The notes under the pieces are model-generated. The model did not search any database and was not told the origin of the DNA. It was given only the letters and a program-made list of their open reading frames with translations. Both the position numbers and the translations under genes were made by a program. Below are positions 1 through 6,090 of a DNA stretch of 7,314 nucleotides, piece after piece. How positions within the stretch are numbered: the stretch's first letter is position 1; each line of letters begins with the position of its first letter. The stretch comes from Pseudomonadota bacterium. GTDB taxonomy: Bacteria > Pseudomonadota > Gammaproteobacteria > Arenicellales > Arenicellaceae. The DNA lies in contig JABJKL010000234.1 of the NCBI GenBank assembly GCA_018660405.1, forward strand, positions 1-7,314, read 5' to 3'.

Positions 1-1691
1 CGCAACTGATTGTCAATACGCCGGGACTCGTGACGTTCAGTACCGATTACATACAATCCTCCGGCATCCAGCACTTGCTGATGTCGCACTTCCCATTGCT
101 CTCGCAACTGGTTGTGTTGCGCCGCATCGACACTTAATAACTCCCGTTCCAGATTCCCGCCCAGCACAATATCAGTACCACGGCCCGCCATATTGGTCGC
201 TATGGTTACCGAGCCGGGGGCACCCGCTTGAGCAATAATATCGGCTTCACGCTCGTGCTGTTTCGCGTTCAATACCTCGTGCTTCAAACCCGCCTTGTTT
301 AACGCATTGGAAAGTAGTTCCGATACTTCGATTGATGCTGTACCCAGCAAGACTGGCTGTTTCGCTTCACTTCGCCCTATAACGTCTTCAACGATCGCAT
401 CAAACTTCTCAGCCATAGACCGATAAATTAGATCCGGGAGATCTTCCCGTACCATGTCCATATGGGTTGGAATGACGACCACTTCCAGGCCGTAAATCTG
501 ATGAAATTCTGGTGCCTCGGTATCTGCCGTTCCGGTCATTCCAGAAAGCTTGCCGTATAAGCGAAAATAGTTTTGAAAAGTAATCGATGCCAAAGTCTGG
601 TTTTCTTGTTGGACAGCAACGCCCTCTTTGGCTTCCACCGCTTGATGCAAACCGTCTGACCATCGTCTGCCAGACATCATACGGCCAGTAAATTCGTCAA
701 TAATAACAATCTGGCCTTCACTAACGATGTAATCGACATCTTTTTGAAACAGGTTGTGTGCTCGTATTGCAGCATACAAATGGTGGAGCAAGGATATGCT
801 ACCAACATTGTAAAGACTGGCCCCATCTGGCAACAAGCCCATACTTTCGAGCAATTGTTCAGCTTTCTCATGACCCTCTTCGGTCAAATAAGCCTGGCGG
901 CCTTTTTCATCAACTGAAAAATCTCCCGGACCATCTTCCTCCTCTTGCTTGACCAGTTTCGGGATGACCTTATCTATTTTCTGGTAAAGGTCGGTACTGG
1001 TATCTGCAGGACCGGAAATTATAAGCGGGGTTCGCGCCTCATCAATCAGGATCGAGTCAACCTCGTCAACAATAGCGAAACCCAAACCTCGTTGCGCACA
1101 ATCCTCAACGGAAAAAGCCATATTATCGCGCAAATAGTCGAAACCAAACTCGTTATTGGTGCCGTACACGATGTCACAAGCGTAGGCCGAACGCTTCTCA
1201 TCAGGGGTCTGCCCTGACTTAACAACGCCTACACTTAAACCAAGGGCGTTATATACAGCCGACATCCAATCAGCATCTCGCTGAGCCAGATAATCATTCA
1301 CAGTGACCACATGCACCGACTTTCCAGAAAGTGAGTTTAGGTAAGCAGGAAGGGTTGCCATTAAGGTCTTTCCCTCACCGGTGCGCATCTCAGAAATTTT
1401 ACCGCTGTTGAGTACCAAGCCACCCACTAACTGAACATCAAACGGCCGCATCCCCAATGATCGCTTTGAGGCTTCTCTTGCCACCGCAAAGGCTTCCACC
1501 AAAATATCATCAAGGGATTCATTGTTGGAAACACGCGCCCGAAAATCTTCCGTACAAGCCTTCAGTTCCCCGTCAGACAAGGCCTCAAACTTTTCTTCCA
1601 GCGCGTTGATCTGACTAATTGTTTTGTCAAAACCCTTTATCAACCGATCATTACGGCTGCCGACAAATTTCTTAATTATTTTGGAAAGCAT
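1..1691 (-). CDS. secA: Preprotein translocase ATPase SecA, N-terminal part (3' end outside window)
   Basis: SecA is the ATP-driven motor that pushes unfolded preproteins through SecYEG at the inner membrane. The frame runs without a stop from an ATG at 1691 to the left edge, giving 563 complete codons plus two bases. The N-terminus reads MLSKIIKKFVGSRNDR, typical of the family. The Walker A stretch MRTGEGKT places its lysine at residue 108 and the Walker B DEVD starts at residue 209, the same numbering as I recall for E. coli SecA. The region between the two nucleotide-binding domains fits the preprotein cross-linking domain. TNMAGRGTD starts near residue 499, and the visible part ends in GTERHESRRIDNQL just before helicase motif VI. 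The rest of NBD2, the scaffold/wing domains and the zinc-binding tail lie outside. The Shine-Dalgarno is poor (CGGAT touching the ATG). The gene follows the M23 peptidase gene on the same strand after 167 bp, and no SecM-like arrest peptide gene lies upstream. The product is certain. Confidence 0.98.
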   Translation of the reverse strand, partial: MLSKIIKKFVGSRNDRLIKGFDKTISQINALEEKFEALSDGELKACTEDFRARVSNNESLDDILVEAFAVAREASKRSLGMRPFDVQLVGGLVLNSGKISEMRTGEGKTLMATLPAYLNSLSGKSVHVVTVNDYLAQRDADWMSAVYNALGLSVGVVKSGQTPDEKRSAYACDIVYGTNNEFGFDYLRDNMAFSVEDCAQRGLGFAIVDEVDSILIDEARTPLIISGPADTSTDLYQKIDKVIPKLVKQEEEDGPGDFSVDEKGRQAYLTEEGHEKAEQLLESMGLLPDGASLYNVGSISLLHHLYAAIRAHNLFQKDVDYIVSEGQIVIIDEFTGRMMSGRRWSDGLHQAVEAKEGVAVQQENQTLASITFQNYFRLYGKLSGMTGTADTEAPEFHQIYGLEVVVIPTHMDMVREDLPDLIYRSMAEKFDAIVEDVIGRSEAKQPVLLGTASIEVSELLSNALNKAGLKHEVLNAKQHEREADIIAQAGAPGSVTIATNMAGRGTDIVLGGNLERELLSVDAAQHNQLREQWEVRHQQVLDAGGLYVIGTERHESRRIDNQL

Positions 1692-1858
1692 ATCCGTTTA
1701 AAACCGTGAGTGATGCCGTCATCGCAATTGAATTACGGTAGGCAATGGAATATCTATGCTGGAACCTCTATCAACAGATAGGAATGGTAACCGTCCGTGA
1801 ATGGTTCCACAACGAAAAACCCGTGTATATTAGCGACTCTTCAGTCAGTGAATCTCAA

Positions 1859-2767
1859 TCAAGTTTTGCTTTTTATATACTGATAGGGGTTAACGGTCTT
1901 ACCTGATTGCTTAACTTCGAAGTGCACATGTGGGCCAGTAGACCTGCCAGTGCTGCCCAATATGGCTATGACTTGCCCCTTGCGCACAGTATCTCCGATC
2001 TCTACCAGATTTTCCATATTGTGGCTATATTGCGTCGCCACCCCATCTCCATGATTTAATTCTACGGTCCATCCATAATTACCAGAATATCCAGACTGAG
2101 AAACAACCCCATCTGCGACGGCAACAATATCAGCACCCTTGCGGCCAGGAACGTCTATACCCCGATGAAACTGGCGCTTACCGGTCACAGGATTAGTGCG
2201 ACTACCATAAGCGGAGGATATCCAACCATTTGCCACCGGCCAGCCGGAAGGTTCCCTGCTCTGCGAACCCACATTATCGCTTAGCAAGTAGCCTAATGCT
2301 TCGTACTGCCTTGCATTGGCAAAAATACTTCTCTCAAACCGACGAAGCTGGGCAAGTAAACCTTTTTCGGAAACACTAGCCAAATCTGGAGAGGCGCCAC
2401 CTACGCCCGGCTCATCGTCAAACTGAAACGCAGCTATATCAAGACCGACCTGTTCTGCCAATCGTTCTGCAACCGCCTCTATGCGAGATACTTGCGCCTG
2501 AAAGGTGCCCATTCTTTTCGCATAAGCATTGAGTGTCTGCTCAGCTTCCTCACGCAACAAACTTAACTGCTGCTGATACTCTACCAGCCCCTGGGGCGCA
2601 TCTTCCAAGGCTACCAAATAGCGGGAGTTGTACCACAGACCACTCGCAGCCAGCCCGACTAAACAAGGTAATGTAAACAAACTCACCAGAATGAGTTTTA
2701 TCTGTCTGGCACTGAAGTTAAACGTCTTCGGTTTACTTCGTGTATCTTTTATAACTATTAGTTTCAA
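1859..2767 (-). CDS. Membrane-anchored M23 (LytM-family) peptidoglycan endopeptidase
   Basis: A 302-residue M23 zinc metallopeptidase, probably cleaving peptide cross-links in peptidoglycan from the periplasmic side of the inner membrane. Residues 1-24 are short and basic, about 25-46 form one transmembrane helix, and about 60-160 are a charged helical, probably coiled-coil stretch. The LytM domain occupies about 180-297. Zinc ligands are visible as HxxxD (H201, D205) and the second His of HxH (H282); the catalytic histidines H249 (in QYSHN) and H280 are also present, so the enzyme looks active rather than a degenerate EnvC/NlpD-type activator. The start chosen is TTG at 2767: it gives MKLIVIK, the N-terminal style of homologues, and the next in-frame ATG (residue 86) would lose the anchor. 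An in-frame TGA lies ten codons upstream and no good ribosome binding site is seen. It resembles the M23 gene next to secA in Pseudomonas. The exact cleavage specificity is not visible. Confidence 0.93.
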   Translation of the reverse strand: MKLIVIKDTRSKPKTFNFSARQIKLILVSLFTLPCLVGLAASGLWYNSRYLVALEDAPQGLVEYQQQLSLLREEAEQTLNAYAKRMGTFQAQVSRIEAVAERLAEQVGLDIAAFQFDDEPGVGGASPDLASVSEKGLLAQLRRFERSIFANARQYEALGYLLSDNVGSQSREPSGWPVANGWISSAYGSRTNPVTGKRQFHRGIDVPGRKGADIVAVADGVVSQSGYSGNYGWTVELNHGDGVATQYSHNMENLVEIGDTVRKGQVIAILGSTGRSTGPHVHFEVKQSGKTVNPYQYIKSKT

Positions 2768-2768
2768 A

Positions 2769-2777
2769 ATTATACCA
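2769..2777 (-). promoter_or_regulatory. Possible extended -10 element (TGGTATAAT) at the M23 gene start
   Basis: On the minus strand the sequence TGGTATAAT is a perfect sigma70-type extended -10 (TGn plus TATAAT). The -35 region at 16-18 bp spacing is poor (for example TGATTC), which extended -10 promoters tolerate. Transcription would begin near 2762, just inside the codon after the TTG start assigned to the M23 gene, so either the match is fortuitous, or the promoter serves secA or a shorter protein. Sequence match only; activity is an inference. Confidence 0.3.
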
Positions 2778-2848
2778 ATCGTATTATCGTTGAATCATTA
2801 TCGCAGCTTCGTTAATAATCCCAGCGCCTTTATGCGTAGCCATTATTT

Positions 2849-2893
2849 ATACATAACAGCTTCATACATAACAGACTCATGCATATTCAGCAC
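2849..2893. repeat. Three 15-bp tandem repeats upstream of dciA
   Basis: Two copies of ATACATAACAG, at 2849-2859 and 2864-2874, are exact over 11 bp, and the full 15-bp units match at 13 of 15 positions. A degenerate third unit (ATGCATATTCAGCAC) begins in phase at 2879. The array lies in the 218-bp divergent region between the M23 and dciA starts, about 90-140 bp before dciA. It could be an iterated protein-binding site or simple slippage; nothing in the sequence decides this. Confidence 0.6.
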
Positions 2894-2903
2894 AAAGCTG
2901 GCG

Positions 2904-2918
2904 ATGTTAGATTAACAT
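2904..2918. promoter_or_regulatory. Operator-like perfect dyad ATGTTA-GAT-TAACAT
   Basis: Six-base arms ATGTTA and TAACAT are perfect reverse complements around a three-base centre. The dyad lies 67 bp before the GTG start of the dciA-like gene and about 10 bp after the 15-bp tandem repeats. It has the size and symmetry of a dimeric repressor site and is too short and T-poor for a terminator. No specific regulator is recognised. Confidence 0.35.
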
Positions 2919-2985
2919 GCTGTGACTGCCGCTGAACTTAATCATTTTATTTCACTTATCCAACGCACAGGATAAATTACAAAAC

Positions 2986-3441
2986 GTGTCAAAAAAAGCA
3001 ATTCGGAATATTACATCGCTATTGGACGATTTACCAGTTGCGCACAAGCTACAAATCTCGTCCAAAACTATATCCCCAATAACGCGTAAATGGGTTGAGC
3101 TACTAAACGAACCCATAAGAGACCACTCAGAACCCACTCATTTCGAAGGCGAGACGCTTACTGTTGCGGTCGACGGCCCCGTCTGGGCGACAGAATTGCG
3201 TCACAACACGCCAAGCTTTCTACGCAAACTACATATGCTTGGATACCCACAAATCAGTCAGATTAAAATTATCACCAAACCACAAAACATTGGACCCAAC
3301 CGACAGCAACCCGTTGTAAGACCAGCGGTTGATGATGACGTGCTAGAAGGGCTCTCGCGTAGCGCTGAACACGTGGAAGAGAAAGCGTTAGCAAAAGCTA
3401 TAACAAGCCTTGCGCAGGTACTGAAACGAAAATCGAAATAA
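2986..3441 (+). CDS. dciA: DUF721 / DciA-family protein (replicative helicase operator type)
   Basis: A 151-residue protein with the DUF721 fold over about residues 22-100: the strand-forming stretch GETLTVAVDGPVWATELRH (56-74), followed by the helix SFLRKLHMLG and the strand ISQIKIIT, is the hallmark of the family. DciA proteins bind the DnaB helicase and help its loading in bacteria that lack DnaC/DnaI; that role is established for family members and inferred here. The C-terminal third (about 100-151) is polar, ends in basic residues (LKRKSK) and looks less ordered. The start is GTG with an AGGA (2969-2972) 13 nt upstream, rather far for a Shine-Dalgarno; an in-frame TGA at 2923 limits upstream extension and no in-frame ATG precedes it. 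The gene is divergent from the M23 gene and convergent with lpxC, with its stop six bases before the palindromic element. The family call is firm; the symbol rests on family and synteny. Confidence 0.87.
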   Translation: MSKKAIRNITSLLDDLPVAHKLQISSKTISPITRKWVELLNEPIRDHSEPTHFEGETLTVAVDGPVWATELRHNTPSFLRKLHMLGYPQISQIKIITKPQNIGPNRQQPVVRPAVDDDVLEGLSRSAEHVEEKALAKAITSLAQVLKRKSK

Positions 3442-3444
3442 AGT

Positions 3445-3610
3445 TTAAGGAACCTCTGATTTATTCTGGACGATGTAGATTGCGTTCAAAATGTTCAGAT
3501 TTGAGGCGCGAATCGCACGTAATAGCAGGCTATTGCGAAGATTTGCAACAAAAAAGCTGGGCGTTTTGAGCGTAATATACGATTTCAGGAATAGATCAGG
3601 GGTTCCTTTA
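3445..3610. repeat. TTA target-site duplication flanking the palindromic element
   Basis: TTA occurs directly outside both ends of the inverted-repeat element, at 3445-3447 and 3608-3610; if the element is taken one base shorter on the right, the duplication is TTTA. The right copy, read on the minus strand, is the TAA stop codon of lpxC. A 3-4 bp duplication is typical of several transposase families, but so short a match can arise by chance. Confidence 0.55.
3448..3607. mobile_element. 160-bp near-palindromic MITE-like element between dciA and lpxC
   Basis: The left end AGGAACCTCTGATTTATTC and the inverted right end AGGAACCCCTGATCTATTC match at 17 of 19 positions. Symmetry continues inward with equal 80-bp arms: 20 of the next 32 positions match, many mismatches being transitions that would still pair as G-U in RNA. 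The exact centre (3527/3528) is the hairpin AATAGC-AG-GCTATT, flanked by CG on each side. It is flanked by TTA on both sides and holds no convincing gene, so it fits a non-autonomous miniature inverted-repeat element moved by a transposase encoded elsewhere. The 3-bp duplication would suit an IS5-like group, but that is a guess. As RNA, either strand would fold into one long hairpin, and the minus strand has a run of six T (3555-3550), so it may now help end dciA and lpxC transcripts. Short reading frames inside look like mirror images of each other and are not credible genes. Confidence 0.82.
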
Positions 3611-4525
3611 TGTAGCCTGTGCGCTCGCAAGTTTCATAAACGATATTGGTGCTTCTTTGGGATCATCAAAAGTCACTAATTCCCACGCAGAATCATCCGC
3701 CAATAATGTTCTTAGCAACTTATTATTGAGCGCATGACCTGATTTATGGGCACTGAATTCTCCAATCATCGGGTGTCCAAGCAAGTATAAATCGCCAATT
3801 GCATCCAGGATTTTATGCTTAACAAATTCGTCTTCGTAACGCAGCCCATTGTTATTTAGTATGTTGAAACCATCCATTACAATCGCATTGTCCTGACTGC
3901 CGCCGAGCGCGAGCCCACGCTCACGCAATGCCTCGACTTCATGCATGAAACCGAAGGTTCGGGCACGGCTAACTTCCTTTACAAATGACGTGGTCGAGAA
4001 ATCGACAACGGCATGCTGTGGCGATTTAACAAAAACGGGATGATCAAAGTCTATTGAAAAAGCAACCTTAAACCCTTCAAACGGTTTAAATTCCGCCCAC
4101 TTGTCACCTTCCTCCACCTTTATATTCTTGCGCACACGCAGAAAAGTTTTCGCGGCTTTTTGCTCGACGACGCCAGCACTCTGAATCAAAAAAACAAACG
4201 GGCCGGCACTACCATCCATTATAGGCACTTCAGGTTCAGTCAGTTCAACGAAAACATTATCGACACCTAAACCTGCAAGCGCCGACATCAGATGCTCCAC
4301 CGTAGAAATGGTCACATCGCCATTATGCAACGCTGTGGACAAACGCGTATCACCAACAAATTCCGGTTTGGCTGGAAGCTCGATAACGGGATCAAGATCA
4401 ACGCGCCTGAAAATTATTCCGGTATTTACAGGCGCTGGACGCAAAGTAAGGTAGACCTTCTTACCCGTGTGTAGACCAATGCCTGTCGCACGAATTACGT
4501 TTTTCAGCGTGCGTTGATTAATCAT
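3608..4525 (-). CDS. lpxC: UDP-3-O-acyl-N-acetylglucosamine deacetylase LpxC
   Basis: LpxC is the cytoplasmic zinc hydrolase that removes the acetyl group from UDP-3-O-acyl-GlcNAc, the committed step of lipid A synthesis. The protein has 305 residues, the same as the E. coli enzyme, and both duplicated domains are present. Zinc ligands are H79 (in TVEHLMSALAG), H237 and D241 (in KHKILDAIGD); E78 is the expected general base and H264 (in HKSGHALNN) the catalytic histidine. PIMDGSAGPF (101-110) is the usual conserved turn. The N-terminus MINQRTLKN-IRATGIGLHTG fits the family, which supports the ATG at 4525. No classical Shine-Dalgarno is seen; only AAAG lies close to the ATG, inside a repeated 11-mer. 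The gene follows ftsZ after 361 bp, so it may have its own promoter. Its TAA stop abuts the palindromic element, and the coding sequence is intact. Confidence 0.98.
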   Translation of the reverse strand: MINQRTLKNVIRATGIGLHTGKKVYLTLRPAPVNTGIIFRRVDLDPVIELPAKPEFVGDTRLSTALHNGDVTISTVEHLMSALAGLGVDNVFVELTEPEVPIMDGSAGPFVFLIQSAGVVEQKAAKTFLRVRKNIKVEEGDKWAEFKPFEGFKVAFSIDFDHPVFVKSPQHAVVDFSTTSFVKEVSRARTFGFMHEVEALRERGLALGGSQDNAIVMDGFNILNNNGLRYEDEFVKHKILDAIGDLYLLGHPMIGEFSAHKSGHALNNKLLRTLLADDSAWELVTFDDPKEAPISFMKLASAQAT

Positions 4526-4527
4526 AT

Positions 4528-4572
4528 CTTTGCGATGAATGGGCGCTTTGCGATGACTGGACTTGTGATGAC
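4528..4572 (-). repeat. Iterated TCATCGCAAAG motif directly before the lpxC start codon
   Basis: On the minus strand TCATCGCAAAG occurs exactly twice (4538-4528 and 4556-4546, 18-bp period), and a degenerate third copy GTCATCACAAG lies at 4572-4562. The copy nearest lpxC ends two bases before the ATG, so it covers the place where the ribosome binding site must be. The arrangement could be a protein or RNA target controlling lpxC, or a local duplication. Confidence 0.6.
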
Positions 4573-4812
4573 ATATGCTGCGGATACGGGTTAATTCATA
4601 AGGTCTTGGTGAGTCGCCGGTAACTACCTACATTAGCATCAGCTTGGAACGAGGCACTACCCGCTAGTTATCTTATTTTTCACTCTCTGACGCGGTCTAT
4701 CAGAAACAGCAAACTGGCCTTCATATAGCCCTAGGTATAACCTTAGCATAACCACCGTCTGCAAATTTATTAGTAGTTTGAAAACCTTGTGCGGCGCGGC
4801 TATGCGGCAAAT

Positions 4813-4841
4813 ACTACACCAAACGGGAGAGTAAGTGTAGT
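4813..4841 (-). repeat. 7-bp inverted repeat (ACTACAC...GTGTAGT) downstream of ftsZ
   Basis: Perfect 7-base arms at 4813-4819 and 4835-4841 enclose a 15-base loop, starting 45 bp after the ftsZ stop. In RNA it would make a modest stem-loop. No U-tract follows, so it is not a standard intrinsic terminator; it might mark a processing or attenuation site, or be chance. Confidence 0.3.
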
Positions 4842-4886
4842 TCCGCCAACTAACCATTACGCCGACAAACAATCACAATCATCCAA

Positions 4887-6032
4887 TCAGTCTGCTTGAC
4901 GACGTAGAAAAGTGGGAATATCCAACTCATCAGCGTCCTCAAGACTGGAACGTGCATCGTAGCTCGCCCGCCGGTGATAGAGCATATCTTCGTCGCTTAT
5001 ATCTGGCCCATTAACGGTACGCTGCACCGGTTGCACCACTTTATAAGGTTTTTCTTGTCCGCTACCAGCGGCCGAATTTTGCTCTAGCCCGGTCGCAACC
5101 ATGGTTACTCTTAGATTATTACCGAGACTGCTATCAATCGCCGTGCCAATGACCACGGTCGCATCGTCAGAGGCAATGTCTCTAATAATGGTTCCAATCT
5201 CACCAAACTCACCGATTGACAGATCGGGTCCGGCGGTAACATTGACCAAAATACCTCTCGCACCCGAAACATGGGTTTTCTCTAACAAGGGACTGCTTAA
5301 AGCCCTCTTTGCTGCATCAAGTGCGCGATTTGGACCACTCGCTATTGCGGAGCCCATCATTGCTTGACCCATTTCAGACATCACGGTTCTAACGTCGGCA
5401 AAATCAACATTAATTAGGCCTGGCCGCGTAATCAACTCAGATATGCCCTGCACGGCACTTCGAAGCACGTCATTAGCTTCGCCAAAAGCATCCTGTAGAC
5501 TTGCATCTTTGCCCATCACATCCATTAAGCGCTGATTTGGAATGGTGATTAGGGAATCAACGCTCTGCGCGAGCGCTTCAAGACCTTGCTGTGCGATTTT
5601 TGCGCGACGACTGCCTTCAAAGTCAAAAGGTTTGGTCACAACGGCAACTGATAAAGCGCCCAATTCACGCGCTATTTCAGCAACGACAGGAGCACCACCG
5701 GTTCCAGTACCACCGCCCATTCCAGCCGTTATAAAGACCATATCAGCACCCGCTAGCGCATCTGCAATGCGCTCGCGATCCTCAATAGCCGCCTGACGAC
5801 CCACTTCGGGGTCCGCACCAGCGCCAAGGCCTTTGGTTAAGGTGGCACCTAACTGCAACACTGTATGCGCTTTAGTACTCTGTAAGGCCTGCGCATCAGT
5901 GTTAGCGAGTATAAAGTCGACACCTTCCAACTCGGCATCAACCATATAATTGACGGCGTTCCCTCCACCTCCGCCAACGCCAACGACCTTGATCACGGCC
6001 TGCTGGTCTACTGCATCCAATAACTCGATCAT
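4887..6032 (-). CDS. ftsZ: Cell division GTPase FtsZ
   Basis: FtsZ is the tubulin-like GTPase that polymerises into the Z-ring at midcell. The protein has 381 residues, normal for gammaproteobacteria. The N-terminal GTP-binding domain shows KVVGVGGGGGNAV (15-27), the tubulin signature GGGTGTG (106-112) and the T6/T7 region. T7 is NVDFAD (208-213), carrying the catalytic aspartates D210 and D213 that complete the GTPase site of the next subunit. The C-terminal domain runs to about residue 316; a variable linker of about 50 residues follows, and the protein ends in DELDIPTFLRRQAD, the conserved tail that binds FtsA and other partners. All key residues are present. The start is supported by a good ribosome binding site. 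The gene lies 58 bp after ftsA on the same strand, and the two are almost certainly co-transcribed. Confidence 0.99.
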   Translation of the reverse strand: MIELLDAVDQQAVIKVVGVGGGGGNAVNYMVDAELEGVDFILANTDAQALQSTKAHTVLQLGATLTKGLGAGADPEVGRQAAIEDRERIADALAGADMVFITAGMGGGTGTGGAPVVAEIARELGALSVAVVTKPFDFEGSRRAKIAQQGLEALAQSVDSLITIPNQRLMDVMGKDASLQDAFGEANDVLRSAVQGISELITRPGLINVDFADVRTVMSEMGQAMMGSAIASGPNRALDAAKRALSSPLLEKTHVSGARGILVNVTAGPDLSIGEFGEIGTIIRDIASDDATVVIGTAIDSSLGNNLRVTMVATGLEQNSAAGSGQEKPYKVVQPVQRTVNGPDISDEDMLYHRRASYDARSSLEDADELDIPTFLRRQAD

Positions 6033-6039
6033 TTTGTGT

Positions 6040-6044
6040 CTCCC
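6040..6044 (-). promoter_or_regulatory. Strong Shine-Dalgarno of ftsZ (GGGAG)
   Basis: GGGAG on the minus strand ends seven bases before the ftsZ ATG. It is the best ribosome binding site in the window, in keeping with the high FtsZ to FtsA ratio known in bacteria, and it fixes the ftsZ start. Confidence 0.75.
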
Positions 6045-6090
6045 GCTTTAAAACAAGTTGTAAAACAAATTAGGCGTGTGCCCGTTAAAT

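Larger units (their letters stand above)
4526..4886 (-). other. Long ftsZ-lpxC intergenic region / probable lpxC leader
   Basis: This 361-bp stretch has no recognisable gene. A 71-codon minus-strand frame at 4657-4872 looks like chance: its composition is unlike a folded protein and it matches no family I know. On the minus strand it contains a 7-bp hairpin near the ftsZ end, weak promoter-like sequences around 4730-4760 (for example TTGCAG followed 18 bp later by TTATAC) and three related 11-12 bp repeats just before lpxC. I see no clear intrinsic terminator with a T-run after ftsZ, so read-through from ftsZ into lpxC is possible. Confidence 0.5.

Noticed and set aside
1760..1809. Inverted repeat TGGAACC...GGTTCCA between the M23 gene and secA, whose left end GGAACCTCT equals the tip of the 160-bp element
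   Set aside because: Similarity stops after nine bases, the right end does not continue the element's sequence, the interior is not palindromic overall and no target duplication is seen; likely chance or at most a remnant.
2628..2915. 95-codon plus-strand frame overlapping the M23 start and the divergent region
   Set aside because: It is mostly antisense to the M23 signal/anchor segment and runs through the tandem repeats; no homology or ribosome site.
4657..4872. 71-codon minus-strand reading frame between ftsZ and lpxC
   Set aside because: No family resemblance, no convincing ribosome binding site, unusual composition; treated as chance in a leader region.
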